Shown piece by piece: positions 35,891 to 43,931 of a DNA stretch of 64,000 nucleotides. The position numbers and the translations under genes are program-made. This stretch comes from Mesorhizobium sp. 113-3-3. Lineage in GTDB: Bacteria; Pseudomonadota; Alphaproteobacteria; Rhizobiales; Rhizobiaceae. Below the pieces are notes generated by a model. It made no database searches. It was not told where the DNA came from and worked only from the letters and a program-made list of their open reading frames with translations. Where the stretch lies: contig NZ_AP023243.1 of assembly GCF_016756495.1 (NCBI RefSeq), positions 2,856,501-2,920,500 on the forward strand. Direction: 5' to 3'. Numbering within the stretch: position 1 is the first letter of the stretch; each line of letters opens with the position of its first letter.

Positions 35891-37150
35891 ATGGCGCCCA
35901 TGGACGAGCAGACGATCTTGAGCGAACAGGCGATTTTCCGCAACGCGAAACTGGCCGACGGGTCGCTGACGGATCTTTTCGTCACCGGCGGCCGCTTCAG
36001 CGCCATCGCGTCAGCCGGCAAGGCGCCGCCGGCCGATTTCGCTGCCGTCGACCCAGCCATCATCGACCCCGCTGTCATCGACCTTGACGGCCAGCTTGTC
36101 GTGCCGGCCTTCGTCGAGGGGCATATCCATCTCGACACCTCGTTTTATGGCGATGCCTGGCGCCCGCACATTCCCTGCACCAACGGGTTCGACGTGCGCG
36201 AGCGTGTGGCCTTCCAGGCGCGAAACCTTGCCGCCGCCGCGCCGATGGCGGAGCGCGCCAGGAACCAGCTCGAGCTCTGTGTCGGCAATGGCAGCATGGC
36301 CATGCGCAGCCATGTCATGGTCGACGCCGCGGTCGGGCTCAGCCATGTCGAGACCATCCTTGCCGTGCGCGAAAAATACCGCGACCTCATCGACATCCAG
36401 CTCGTCGCCTTCCCGCAAAGCGGCATCCTGTCCTCGCCCGGCACGGCGGAATTGCTCGACGAGGCGCTGAAGCTCGGCTGCGACCTTGTCGGCGGGCTCG
36501 ACCCCGCCAGCTTCGACCGCGACGTGAACGGCCATCTCGATGTGGTGTTCGCATTGGCGCAGAAGCATGGCGCCGGTATCGACATCCACCTGCATGATGG
36601 CGGCGCGCTCGGCCTGTTCCAGGTCGAGGAGATTGCCGCGCGGACAAAGGCGCTCGGCATGGCGGGCCATGTCGCCGTCAGCCACGCCTATGGCCTTGGC
36701 GACATCCCGGCCGACGCCGTTGCGAAGGCCGGCGCCATCCTGGCGGCAGCCGGCGTGGCGATCATGACCAACGCGCCCGGCAACCATGCTTTCCCGCCGG
36801 TGGCGGCCCTGCGGCAGGCCGGCGTCACAGTGTTCAGCGGTTCCGACAACATCCGCGATTCCTGGTGGCCCTACGGCGATGGCGACATGTTGAGCCGAGC
36901 CAACATGATCGGCTACCGCTCAGGCTTCTACGAGGACCGCGAGCTCGAGGCGGCCTTCGATGTGGTGACCCATGCCGGCGCCAGGGCGCTGGGACTGGCG
37001 GATTACGGCATTGCCGTCGGCGCCAGCGCCGACTTCGTCGCCATGCCGGCGCAGCACGTGCCGGAGGCGGTGGTGGCCGTGCCGAAGGACCGCACGGTCT
37101 ATCGACGGGGCAGGACGGTGGCGAAAAACGGCAAGGTGCTGGTGCGCTGA
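35891..37150 (+). CDS. Cytosine-deaminase-like amidohydrolase
   Basis: 419-aa metal-dependent amidohydrolase related to cytosine/isoguanine deaminase (CodA group). Metal ligands and catalytic residues: VEGHIHLDTSF (two His), GAGIDIHLHDGG (His), HVAVSHAYGLG (His), and FSGSDNIRDSWWPYGDGDML (metal Asp). The N-terminal beta-sandwich (LFVTGGRFSAIA) and C-terminal GASADFVAMPA complete the fold. ATG at 35900 has the better-spaced AGGGA and is an alternative start. The substrate is uncertain; pyrimidine, creatinine-like or other cyclic amidines are possible. Confidence 0.88.
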   Translation: MAPMDEQTILSEQAIFRNAKLADGSLTDLFVTGGRFSAIASAGKAPPADFAAVDPAIIDPAVIDLDGQLVVPAFVEGHIHLDTSFYGDAWRPHIPCTNGFDVRERVAFQARNLAAAAPMAERARNQLELCVGNGSMAMRSHVMVDAAVGLSHVETILAVREKYRDLIDIQLVAFPQSGILSSPGTAELLDEALKLGCDLVGGLDPASFDRDVNGHLDVVFALAQKHGAGIDIHLHDGGALGLFQVEEIAARTKALGMAGHVAVSHAYGLGDIPADAVAKAGAILAAAGVAIMTNAPGNHAFPPVAALRQAGVTVFSGSDNIRDSWWPYGDGDMLSRANMIGYRSGFYEDRELEAAFDVVTHAGARALGLADYGIAVGASADFVAMPAQHVPEAVVAVPKDRTVYRRGRTVAKNGKVLVR

Positions 37151-37193
37151 CACGAGCCGCCGGCGGGGCACAGGGTCGCGTATTGCATGTATA

Positions 37194-37400
37194 TCAATCG
37201 ACTGCCCTTTGGTCGGCCGCCTGGGCCGATCGGGCCGGCATGGAAGACAGCGCGCGCTGATCCGGCGGCTGCTCGCCGAAATAGAGCAAGCCGCCCAGGA
37301 CAAGGAATACAATCCCCACCACTGCCAGTCCGACCATCAACACGGCGACCGCCGTGCCCGGGCCGTGACCTGTCCTGGTGATGATGGACCGATGGTGCAT
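37194..37400 (-). CDS. Small single-pass membrane protein (68 aa)
   Basis: An unrecognised small gene inside a longer open frame. ATG 37400 has GGAGGA six to seven bases upstream, the best ribosome site nearby. The protein has a basic His-rich N-terminus (MHHRSIITRTGHGPGTA), one strong transmembrane helix (VAVLMVGLAVVGIVFLVLGG, about 18-37) and an acidic/polar C-terminal tail. It converges with the deaminase-like gene. Confidence 0.6.
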   Translation of the reverse strand: MHHRSIITRTGHGPGTAVAVLMVGLAVVGIVFLVLGGLLYFGEQPPDQRALSSMPARSAQAADQRAVD

Positions 37401-37690
37401 CGCTCTTCCTCCGAAATCCAGTCGGGTCCGCAGACCATGCGACAAACGACGGCAGAGGCGGTATGTTCCCGATGGAGGACCCCATCGGCCTTTTGCGTTT
37501 CCTTTTGGGACCAAGGTCTTAGGTGGCTGAAGCAAAGGTCCGATGAGTCTTGTTCGGTTCCGGCAATGTCCATTGGATGTTCTAATATTTTAGCCAATTG
37601 AGATATAATGGTTTTATCCCTCCGGGGAGTAAAAGCGAGCGTCGGGCACCGGCTGCCGGCCACCTGGCGGCAGTGTGTTATCTTCCACAT

Positions 37691-38695
37691 TCATCGGACA
37701 GAAGGCCTTCTCACAGGCTGATCATGTGGAACCTCTTTCAATCTGGACGGCGAGGCAAACAGGCTCTTGCCGATGTTCAGGAATTCGAACTTGTAGACCT
37801 CGCGCCGGCTGAGCGGCGCTGCCATGTCAGGGTTGCGCACCGGCATGGCGAAGCCGAATTCGCCGCCTTGCCGTCCGCCGCGATCGATCCAGTACTGGTC
37901 CATGTCGGCGCGCTTGCCCGCGCGTTTGTCGAGCGTGCGGAAATTGATGGTGTGCCTGGCATCGCAGACGCCGAGGAAATGATCGGCGCCGCCGCTGATC
38001 GCGATGCCTTCCACCACCAGCAGTGCCGCATCCTTGGGCCTCAGTCCGCACAGGTCGCGCGTGGCCTCTATGACCGCGCGCTTGGCCGCCGGCTCCCGGC
38101 TGCCCTGGAGCCCGCCAATGGCCACGGTGTAGCGGCCGTTCCCCAAGGCGCCGGCGCCCAGGGGGCCGGCGCCTTGGGGATAAAGGATGAAGCTCAGCCT
38201 GACCAGGTCCAGCCGGTCGCTCTGCCGCGTCAACCCGATCGAGAAGGCGCCTTCGTGGCTGGCGCCCGAATGAACGGACAGACGCATGGTCAGGGCATAG
38301 GCATCGCGTCGCCCGGTCACCTGGCCGATAGCCATCGTGCGCCCGCGCCAGGCCGCCTCGAGCAGGTCCCGCGGCAGGCCCGCCGCGGCAAGATTGAAAT
38401 GGCCGACCAGAAGGTCGAGGCCGCGATGCCCTGGCAGGTCAAGCGCGAAGAATTTGTAGGGCTTCTTGCGCAGCAGATCGTCATGCGGGCAGCCCAGGCC
38501 ATGCCGCCGCCGGAAGCCCGCGAGGAAGTGGAACCATTTGAAGAAGCTCACCGGCTTGCAGGCGAAGCGGGTGAGGAAAATCCTGGACTGCCGCAGCCCC
38601 AGCCGCCAGCAGAGACCAAGGATCTGGCTGAGGACGCCGGTCGTTTCCCGCAACCAGGCGCGCTCGCTCGTTTCGAAACTCAAGATACATCCCAC
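37691..38695 (-). CDS. VirK/YbjX family protein (DUF535)
   Basis: 334-aa protein of the DUF535 family, which includes Salmonella/Shigella VirK and E. coli YbjX. Diagnostic parts: RDAYALTMRLSVHSGASHEG, then EGAFSIGLTR, RLDLVRLSFIL, YTVAIGGLQGSR and LGVCDARHTINF. The family is linked to envelope stress, antimicrobial-peptide resistance and intracellular survival, but its biochemistry is not known. The start is GTG. An Ala/Gly-rich low-complexity insert (PQGAGPLGAGALGNG, encoded near 38150) looks like a small internal duplication. Confidence 0.85.
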   Translation of the reverse strand: MGCILSFETSERAWLRETTGVLSQILGLCWRLGLRQSRIFLTRFACKPVSFFKWFHFLAGFRRRHGLGCPHDDLLRKKPYKFFALDLPGHRGLDLLVGHFNLAAAGLPRDLLEAAWRGRTMAIGQVTGRRDAYALTMRLSVHSGASHEGAFSIGLTRQSDRLDLVRLSFILYPQGAGPLGAGALGNGRYTVAIGGLQGSREPAAKRAVIEATRDLCGLRPKDAALLVVEGIAISGGADHFLGVCDARHTINFRTLDKRAGKRADMDQYWIDRGGRQGGEFGFAMPVRNPDMAAPLSRREVYKFEFLNIGKSLFASPSRLKEVPHDQPVRRPSVR

Positions 38696-38755
38696 ACGGC
38701 TGTTGTGGGGGCGGGGTTAGCCCGGACGGATTACGCGGACATTGCGAAACGTGCG

Positions 38756-39061
38756 TTATGTCCCCGCAACCATAGCGGCAACAGCGGCAATCGCCAGACC
38801 CAGCATGATGTAGGAGCCCTTGATGATGTCGCGGATGATCTTCTTGATCGTCTCGCGGTCGTTGAGGTTGGAGAGGGGCTCGTCGGGCAGCGCCACGCCG
38901 AGGAAATCGCAAAGCGGCGCCCAGCCTTCGGTCCCGTTGTGGATCAGCAGCCTGTGCGGCGGCTCCGCGGCCTTCACCTTCTCGGCATAGGTGTTGTAGC
39001 GCGCCGCCGCCTTGGCGCGGTCGCTCATCGCGCCGTCCAGCGCCAGGTCAACGCGCAACAA
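38756..39061 (-). pseudogene. Truncated sulfotransferase family remnant
   Basis: Only the C-terminal third of a P-loop sulfotransferase-family protein remains: ARYNTYAEKVKAAEPPHRLL, then EGWAPLCDFLGVALPDEP and LNDRETIKKII, the usual end of this family, with a C-terminal hydrophobic helix (IMLGLAIAAVAAMVAG). The N-terminal nucleotide-binding (PAPS) loop is absent: about 65 bp further upstream the next gene region begins, leaving no room. Reading in frame upstream gives weak family-like sequence for about 20 residues but no start. A deletion fused it to the SyrA-like promoter region. Confidence 0.75.
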
Positions 39062-39195
39062 ATTTCGAGGGTGGTCATGGGCCAGACGATCACATAGTTG
39101 CGCAGTTGCTAAAATAATGGAACGTTGTGGGCGGGCAGTGGGACTCCAAGCGGGAGAGTCGTTCGAAACGGGCAGTTTCGGCGGCTTGGGTATCG

Positions 39196-39441
39196 ATGTA
39201 TATAGGGCAGTTTCTCGTAGGAATGTCAGCCACGACCATCATTGTCGCGGTCTGGACCTATATGGCCACCGGTTCTTTGTGGAAGGCGCTGGCCTGGACG
39301 GTAGCGGTGCTGGTCATCCTCCAGGTCGGCTATTTCGTGCTCGTCATGCGGCTGATCTATCGTCGCGCGCGCAAGGCGGCACGTCAGGGTGAGGTCGACG
39401 CTGTTCCGCCGATGCATCGTGACGGTGGGCACCTGGGATAG
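39196..39441 (+). CDS. SyrA/ExoX-like exopolysaccharide repressor (81 aa)
   Basis: Small inner-membrane protein resembling rhizobial SyrA/ExoX-type exopolysaccharide production repressor proteins. It begins MYIGQFLVGMSATTIIVAVW and has two membrane helices (TTIIVAVWTYMATGS and LAWTVAVLVILQVGYFVLVM) then a basic tail (YRRARKAARQGE), the family layout. ATG 39196 was chosen because the family starts at MY; the upstream 23 codons are not conserved in style. In Sinorhizobium such proteins act post-translationally on exopolysaccharide synthesis; the 17-kb polysaccharide island in this window is a possible target. Its promoter is merged with the truncated sulfotransferase. Confidence 0.7.
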   Translation: MYIGQFLVGMSATTIIVAVWTYMATGSLWKALAWTVAVLVILQVGYFVLVMRLIYRRARKAARQGEVDAVPPMHRDGGHLG

Positions 39442-39454
39442 ATCAGCGGTGGGG

Positions 39455-39571
39455 CTACCAGCCCATCCATTCACGCGTGCGCCAGGCAAGGCCTGCAAAA
39501 GGCACCATCAGCACGAAAACGACAAACATCAGCGTGATGGGATGCCTGGTCACGGAGGGACGGGGAGCCAT
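39455..39571 (-). CDS. Tiny membrane protein (38 aa)
   Basis: Short open frame convergent with the SyrA-like gene. The translation has one hydrophobic helix (ITLMFVVFVLMVPFAGLAW) flanked by basic residues, MAPRPSVTRH before and RTREWMGW after, consistent with a real single-pass microprotein. AAGGA lies about 10 bases before the ATG. Existence rests on composition and topology alone. Confidence 0.4.
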   Translation of the reverse strand: MAPRPSVTRHPITLMFVVFVLMVPFAGLAWRTREWMGW

Positions 39572-40122
39572 GCGCGATCATTCCTTGCTGGAGATTCATC
39601 TGGGCTGGAGATTCATCTGGGCCGGAGATTCATTTGGCAATGCGTCGGACAACGCCATGACGGTCACATAGTTGCATCTGAAAGGGGGGCCACCCGCGCC
39701 GGAACCGGATGCCGGCGCCGGCGTTTTCCCGATGCGACCGGTGAGGCTGCCACCTCCGCCGGCGCTGTTTGAGGCTCCCCCCGCTCCCGGCTGGGCGAGC
39801 CTTTTTCATGCCTTCGACAACGGCATCTGGAACGACGCAGTTCGCTCTACGTTAGCTATCGCTAAAAGCGGTCGTTGGATCGCGTTCCCTTGGAAGAAGC
39901 TCCTTGTATGCCCCCTTTCGGGGAAAGTGTATTTTATACCTATGCCCAAATAGAATAATTGATCGTGAATTTTCGAAGCATAGGGTAGATTACCGTGCTC
40001 ATATGCCAAACTAGGCATTCGTAAGGCGCGCCACATTTATTCCATAAACCAGAATGGAACCTCGTGACAGTGGACGAGTTTTCCTAAGGGCGGAAAACCA
40101 GACAATTGATATGGAGGTTGTT
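39572..40122. other. Gene-poor region before the DUF1236 gene
   Basis: Holds the 17-bp tandem repeat at 39590-39638, a stem (GGCTC...GAGCC) followed by TTTTT near 39771-39805, and an AT-rich stretch at about 39930-40110 that is probably the DUF1236 gene promoter. A 93-codon TTG-started frame at 39672-39953 has a Pro-rich, unconvincing translation. Confidence 0.4.
39590..39638. repeat. 17-bp tandem repeat, 2.9 copies
   Basis: GGAGATTCATCTGGGC[TC] at 39590-39606 and 39607-39623, then a truncated copy to 39638. The unit is not a multiple of three, so it is unlikely to be coding. Confidence 0.8.
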
Positions 40123-40422
40123 ATGAAACATTATCTTTCGAGTGCTGCGGCCGCGATCGTTCTGATGGGTGGCATGGGTATTGCCATGGCGGACACAATC
40201 GTCGTCCAGCCCGAGCAGGAAACGGTGGTTCGCGAATACGTCAAGAAGCAGCCGCTCGCTTCGGTCAATCTGCTGGGCCTCGAACTCAAGCTCGGCTCGC
40301 CGGTGCCCGACAAGGTCGAACTGCGCGAAGTGCCCAACGTGAAGTACCGCGTCGCCGTGATTAACGACCAGACGGTTCTGGTCGACCCCGAGACCCGTCA
40401 GATCGTCGAGGTCCTGCACTAA
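40123..40422 (+). CDS. DUF1236-like periplasmic protein (99 aa)
   Basis: Small exported protein. Residues 1-23 (HYLSSAAAAIVLMGGMGIAM, then ADT) are a Sec signal peptide. The mature part, TIVVQPEQETVVREYVKKQP, then PDKVELREVPNVKYRVAVIN and VLVDPETRQIVEVL, fits the DUF1236 family common in Rhizobiales, with its [FY]-x-[VY]-[VI]-N-x-x-[TV]-V-[LI]-VDP ending. AGG at GGAGG about 8 bases upstream fixes the ATG at 40123 over the longer frame. The function is unknown; it is likely periplasmic. A strong terminator follows. Confidence 0.85.
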   Translation: MKHYLSSAAAAIVLMGGMGIAMADTIVVQPEQETVVREYVKKQPLASVNLLGLELKLGSPVPDKVELREVPNVKYRVAVINDQTVLVDPETRQIVEVLH

Positions 40423-40448
40423 GTTTGCCGAGCCAGGCTCGGCTGGCG

Positions 40449-40485
40449 AAAGCCCGTCACCAGCATCAGGTTGGTGGCGGGCTTT
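40449..40485 (+). terminator. Intrinsic terminator of the DUF1236 gene
   Basis: 14-bp stem AAAGCCCGTCACCA / TGGTGGCGGGCTTT with one G-T pair and a 9-base loop, starting 26 bp past the stop codon; the right arm supplies the terminal T residues. Confidence 0.8.
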
Positions 40486-40539
40486 AGCATGGCATAATCT
40501 CGGCGCTGTCCAGCCATCATTACGGGCTGGCATCGTGAA

Positions 40540-40740
40540 GAGCGTTGCCGGGCAGCCCTCCTGGAAGGGGATTTTTCGTTCCTCGGTGTCTTTGCCAAGA
40601 ATGGCTTGATCTGGGGTGGCGACTGGGGAGAGCCAGGCAGCAAGCATAGCTTCATCGACGATGACCATGTCCAGCGCTGTACGCTTTGGCGCCAGTCGCA
40701 GCTGTTCAGCGGGACCTGGTATCCGACGCCGGCTACGACC
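40540..40740 (+). pseudogene. Possible remnant of an M15 peptidase
   Basis: In one open frame the translation reads FLGVFAKNGLIWGGDWGEPG, then KHSFIDDDHVQ, resembling the C-terminal end of D-Ala-D-Ala carboxypeptidase/M15 endopeptidases (aromatic-GL-x-WGGDW followed about 15 residues later by D-x-x-H). No start, signal peptide or N-terminal zinc motif remains, and the downstream sequence is low-complexity. The likeness is short and could be chance. Confidence 0.3.
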
Positions 40741-40844
40741 CCTACAGCGACAATCCCTGACAAAAGGGGTCCTTGGCGCCGAGGGCGCCGGCAAAGATGG
40801 CGGCGCGGCCGGAATTGTTCCCGGCCACACCGCCTTGAAGGGTG

Positions 40845-41711
40845 TCACTCGGCGGCCAGCTTGTCCTGCGTGTTCGTGTCGAAATCGCTGGCGTCGTGGC
40901 GCTCGTGCAGCTGCATGGCCGGCTCGCCGAAGGCGCGATTGACCATGCGGCCGCGCTTGACCGCGGGGCGGGCGTCGATCGCCTTCGCCCAGCGCTGAAC
41001 GTGCTTGTATTCCTGTACGGACAGGAACTCGCCGGAATCATTGTACATGCGCCCGAGCGCCAGCCCGCCATACCAGGGCCACACCGCCATGTCGGCGATC
41101 GTGTAATCCTTGCCGCCGAGATACTCCGTTTCCGCCAGCCGGCGGTCGAGCACGTCGAGCTGCCGCTTGGTTTCCATGGCGAAACGGTCGATGGCGTATT
41201 CGAATTTCTGGGGCGCATAGGCATAGAAATGGCCGAAGCCGCCGCCCAGATAGGGCGCCGAGCCCATCTGCCAGAACAGCCAGGACAGGACTTCCGCGCG
41301 GGCAGGCTGGTCGGTGGGCAGGAATTCGCCGAATTTCTCGGCGAGATAGACCAGGATCGAGCCGGATTCGAAGATGCGCACCGGGGTGGCGCCGCTGCGG
41401 TCCATCAGGGCCGGGATCTTGGAGTTGGGGTTGACCTCGACGAAACCGCTGCCGAACTGGTCGCCGTCGTTGATCCTGATGAGCCAGGCATCGTATTCGG
41501 CGCCTTTGTGGCCGCGCGCCAGAAGCTCCTCCAGCATGACGGTGACCTTGACGCCATTCGGCGTCGCCAGCGAATAGAGCTGCAGCGGGTGCTTGCCGAC
41601 TGGTAATTCCTTGTCATGCGTCGGTCCGGCGATCGGCCGGTTGATGCTGGCAAAGGTGCCGCCATTTGCCTTGTTCCAGGTCCATACTTTCGGCGGGGTG
41701 TAGTCTGTCAT
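40845..41711 (-). CDS. yghU: YghU-type glutathione transferase
   Basis: 288-aa glutathione S-transferase homologue of the YghU/YfcG nu class, which works as a glutathione-dependent disulfide-bond oxidoreductase. The N-terminal extension (PPKVWTWNKANGGTFASINR, then GPTHDKELPVGKHPLQLYSL) is diagnostic of YghU. The thioredoxin-like domain has TPNGVKVTVMLEEL with the Thr that contacts glutathione, and IFESGSILVYLAEKFG; the helical domain follows from about 135. The C-terminus has an extra 20-residue acidic tail. Confidence 0.93.
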   Translation of the reverse strand: MTDYTPPKVWTWNKANGGTFASINRPIAGPTHDKELPVGKHPLQLYSLATPNGVKVTVMLEELLARGHKGAEYDAWLIRINDGDQFGSGFVEVNPNSKIPALMDRSGATPVRIFESGSILVYLAEKFGEFLPTDQPARAEVLSWLFWQMGSAPYLGGGFGHFYAYAPQKFEYAIDRFAMETKRQLDVLDRRLAETEYLGGKDYTIADMAVWPWYGGLALGRMYNDSGEFLSVQEYKHVQRWAKAIDARPAVKRGRMVNRAFGEPAMQLHERHDASDFDTNTQDKLAAE

Positions 41712-42019
41712 GTCGGGCCTCGTGGGGAAGGGAAGGGCGGGAATGGGCGGGTCCCCTACACCTAGGGCTGCGGAGGCGGAAGTTCAACTTGCGTTGAACT
41801 ATTGTTTTATGTGGGTGCTGCCGCCTCTTCCCCTCTTCCCTTGCGAGAGAAGGGAAGGCGGCGCACGGCCCTTCGCAAAGCTCAGGGCGTTCGAGGCTCG
41901 AAAAGCCAAGCAATTGGCTTTTCGTCCGCTGCGCGGACCGCCTCTCACCCCTTGCACCATCCCCGCCGAGGCATACCTATAGGTGAAGCCGCCAAGCATT
42001 TGCATCGCAGGACAAAATC
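41712..42019. repeat. Gap with hairpin repeats
   Basis: No gene. TCTTCCCTTGCGAGAGAAGGGAAG near 41837 and the perfect palindrome listed separately at 41899-41924 are intergenic repeat units; the sequence between them (GGCGGCGCACGGCCCTTCGC) has the same style as the 6.3-kb repeat. Confidence 0.5.
41899..41924. terminator. Palindromic hairpin
   Basis: Perfect 11-bp arms CGAAAAGCCAA / TTGGCTTTTCG around GCAA. It lies between the divergent GST and HtrA-like genes, so it is an intergenic repeat more than a terminator of either. Confidence 0.5.
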
Positions 42020-42925
42020 ATGGCCATCAATCCCAATCCGCGTTCCGTCGTTGCCGTGCGGGCGACCGTTCCGGACGATGCCTTCACGGCCGGTGCGCTT
42101 GGCACGCTCCGGGAAGGCAGCGGCGTCGTCATCCGGGATGACGGGCTGGTGCTGACCATCGGTTATCTCATCACCGAGGCCGAGGAGGTCTGGCTGACCG
42201 CGCATGACGGCCGGGTCATCCCGGCGCACGCGCTGGCCTATGACCAGGAATCGGGCTTTGGTCTGGTCCAGGCGCTGGCGCCGACCGGGCTGCCGGCCGT
42301 GGCGCTGGGCGATGCCGGCAAGGCCCGGATCGGCGACGCGGTGGTGCTCGCCGACGGCATTGGCCGGGCGGTCGAGGCCAAGATCGTAACCAAGCAGGAA
42401 TTCGCAGGCTACTGGGAGTATCTGCTCGACGAGGCGATCTTCATCGCGCCCGCGCATCCGTCCTGGGGCGGTGCGCCGCTTTTTAGCGCCGACGGCGCGC
42501 TGCTCGGCATCGGCTCGCTGCGACTGCAGATGAGCCGCGCCGGCGAGGTCGCCGATATCAACATGGTGGTGCCGATCGATCTGCTGCCGCCGATCCTCGA
42601 CGATCTCCTGACGCGCGGCCAGGTGGCCAAGCCGCCGCGTCCGTGGCTCGGCGCCCTGTCGGCCGAAAGCGACGGCAAGGTGGTGGTGATGAGCGTGACC
42701 GAGGGCGGCCCGGCGGCCAAGGCCGGCCTGCGCCAGGGCGATGTCATTTCCGAGGTCCGCGACGGCGCGGTCGACGGGCTCGCCGATTTCTATCGCAAGC
42801 TGTGGGACAGCGGCTCGGCCGGCGCCGAAATCCCGATGCGGGTGGTGCGCGACGGCCGCGAGACCTGGCTGCGGGTGAAATCCGCTGACCGGGGCAGTTT
42901 CTTGAAGAAGCCGCAGCTGCAATAG
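42020..42925 (+). CDS. HtrA/DegP-like protein without catalytic triad
   Basis: 301-aa protein with the two-domain HtrA layout: a trypsin-like domain (about 28-195; REGSGVVIRDDGLVLTIGYL, ALGDAGKARIGDAVVL) and one PDZ domain (about 208-290; PWLGALSAESDGKVVVMSVT, AAKAGLRQGDVISEV). At the positions of the triad it has Tyr for His (TIGYLI for TNNHVV), Gly for Asp (SGFGLVQ for TDLAVLK) and Trp for Ser (PSWGGAPL for GNSGGPL). There is no signal peptide, so it is cytoplasmic and should be proteolytically dead; it may bind peptides through PDZ. A LysR gene follows after 19 bp. Confidence 0.85.
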   Translation: MAINPNPRSVVAVRATVPDDAFTAGALGTLREGSGVVIRDDGLVLTIGYLITEAEEVWLTAHDGRVIPAHALAYDQESGFGLVQALAPTGLPAVALGDAGKARIGDAVVLADGIGRAVEAKIVTKQEFAGYWEYLLDEAIFIAPAHPSWGGAPLFSADGALLGIGSLRLQMSRAGEVADINMVVPIDLLPPILDDLLTRGQVAKPPRPWLGALSAESDGKVVVMSVTEGGPAAKAGLRQGDVISEVRDGAVDGLADFYRKLWDSGSAGAEIPMRVVRDGRETWLRVKSADRGSFLKKPQLQ

Positions 42926-42944
42926 GCCTGATGTCGGCCAGACG

Positions 42945-43931
42945 ATGCATCCAAGACTGCTCAAAACCTTCCTCGCGGTGGCGCGCAGCCGCAACGTCAC
43001 GCGTGCCGCCGAGGCGGTTCATCTCGCGCAGTCGAGTGTCAGCGACCAGATTCAGGCGCTGGAGGCTGAGCTTGGCGCTGCCTTGTTCACACGCTCGAAG
43101 TACGGCCTTGAACTGACGCCGGCGGGACTGGCGCTGAAGCCGATCGCAGAAGAGCTGCTGCGGCTCGACGGCGAGGCGCGCGCGGCGGTGCTGGCAGCTG
43201 GCGGCCAGACCAGCGGGGCGCTGACCATCGGTGCGCTGGAAACGATCGCCTCGGCCCGGCTGGCGCCCTGGCTGGCGGGGTTCCAGGCCAGTCATCCCGA
43301 CATCACCGTGCGCATCAAGGTGACCGACAGCGGCACGCTGCGGCGCCTGCTGGAGGACGGCGACATCGACGTCGCCTTCTGCTTCGAGCGTCGCGACGGT
43401 GCGAAGGACAACGATGAACGCCTGGCCAGGCGCACGATAGGGACCGAACCCCTGGTTCTGGTCGCGGCTCCGGGGCAATCCACCGCGCCGCGTGACCTCG
43501 CAGACCTTGCCGCGCTGCGTTTCGTGGTGACGGAGCCCGGTTGCATCTACCGGCACATGTTCGACACCGCTTTTGCCGAGGCGGATATGGCTCCGCCCAA
43601 GCCTGCGGCCGAAGTCGGCAGCATCGGCGCCATTGCCCGGCTGGTGGCGGCGGGTGCCGGGCTCGGCCTCATTCCCCGTCTCGCCGTCAGCGATGCGCTG
43701 GCGCGCGGCGATCTCGTCGAACTGCCGTGGCCCGCCCCGGCACAGGCGGCACCGCTGACGATGATCTGGCGACGCCGGCGCATCCAGCCGCCGGCATTGC
43801 GGCACTTGCTCGCCGCCGCGCGCAACACGCTGATGCCGGAACGCCAGGAGGCGGGTTCAGGTCTCGATTCGGCTGACAGCTCCAAAGCCTTGTTTCCAAA
43901 CAATTCCCTGGCGAAGGCTGCGGCTGGTTAA
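42945..43931 (+). CDS. LysR family transcriptional regulator
   Basis: 328-aa regulator. The winged helix-turn-helix is at about 3-62 (LLKTFLAVARSRNVTRAAEA, SSVSDQIQALEAELGAALF), followed by the linker helix and a two-lobed LysR substrate-binding domain from about 90 (SGALTIGALETIASARLAPW). The C-terminal 40 residues extend beyond the usual family end. It is in line with the HtrA-like gene and convergent with the SDR gene, overlapping it by 4 bp at the stops. It has no divergent partner, so its target is unclear. Confidence 0.92.
   Translation: MHPRLLKTFLAVARSRNVTRAAEAVHLAQSSVSDQIQALEAELGAALFTRSKYGLELTPAGLALKPIAEELLRLDGEARAAVLAAGGQTSGALTIGALETIASARLAPWLAGFQASHPDITVRIKVTDSGTLRRLLEDGDIDVAFCFERRDGAKDNDERLARRTIGTEPLVLVAAPGQSTAPRDLADLAALRFVVTEPGCIYRHMFDTAFAEADMAPPKPAAEVGSIGAIARLVAAGAGLGLIPRLAVSDALARGDLVELPWPAPAQAAPLTMIWRRRRIQPPALRHLLAAARNTLMPERQEAGSGLDSADSSKALFPNNSLAKAAAG

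Larger units (their letters stand above)
40423..40844. other. Region with terminator and a possible peptidase fragment
   Basis: Contains the terminator of the DUF1236 gene and, at about 40500-40740, an open plus-strand stretch that resembles part of an M15 peptidase. No intact gene is supported. Confidence 0.4.

Noticed and set aside
37598..39097. 499-codon plus-strand frame
   Set aside because: Shadow opposite the VirK/YbjX gene and the sulfotransferase remnant.
39672..39953. 93-codon frame between the tandem repeat and DUF1236 gene
   Set aside because: TTG start, no ribosome site, Pro-rich first half and unrelated second half; likely chance.
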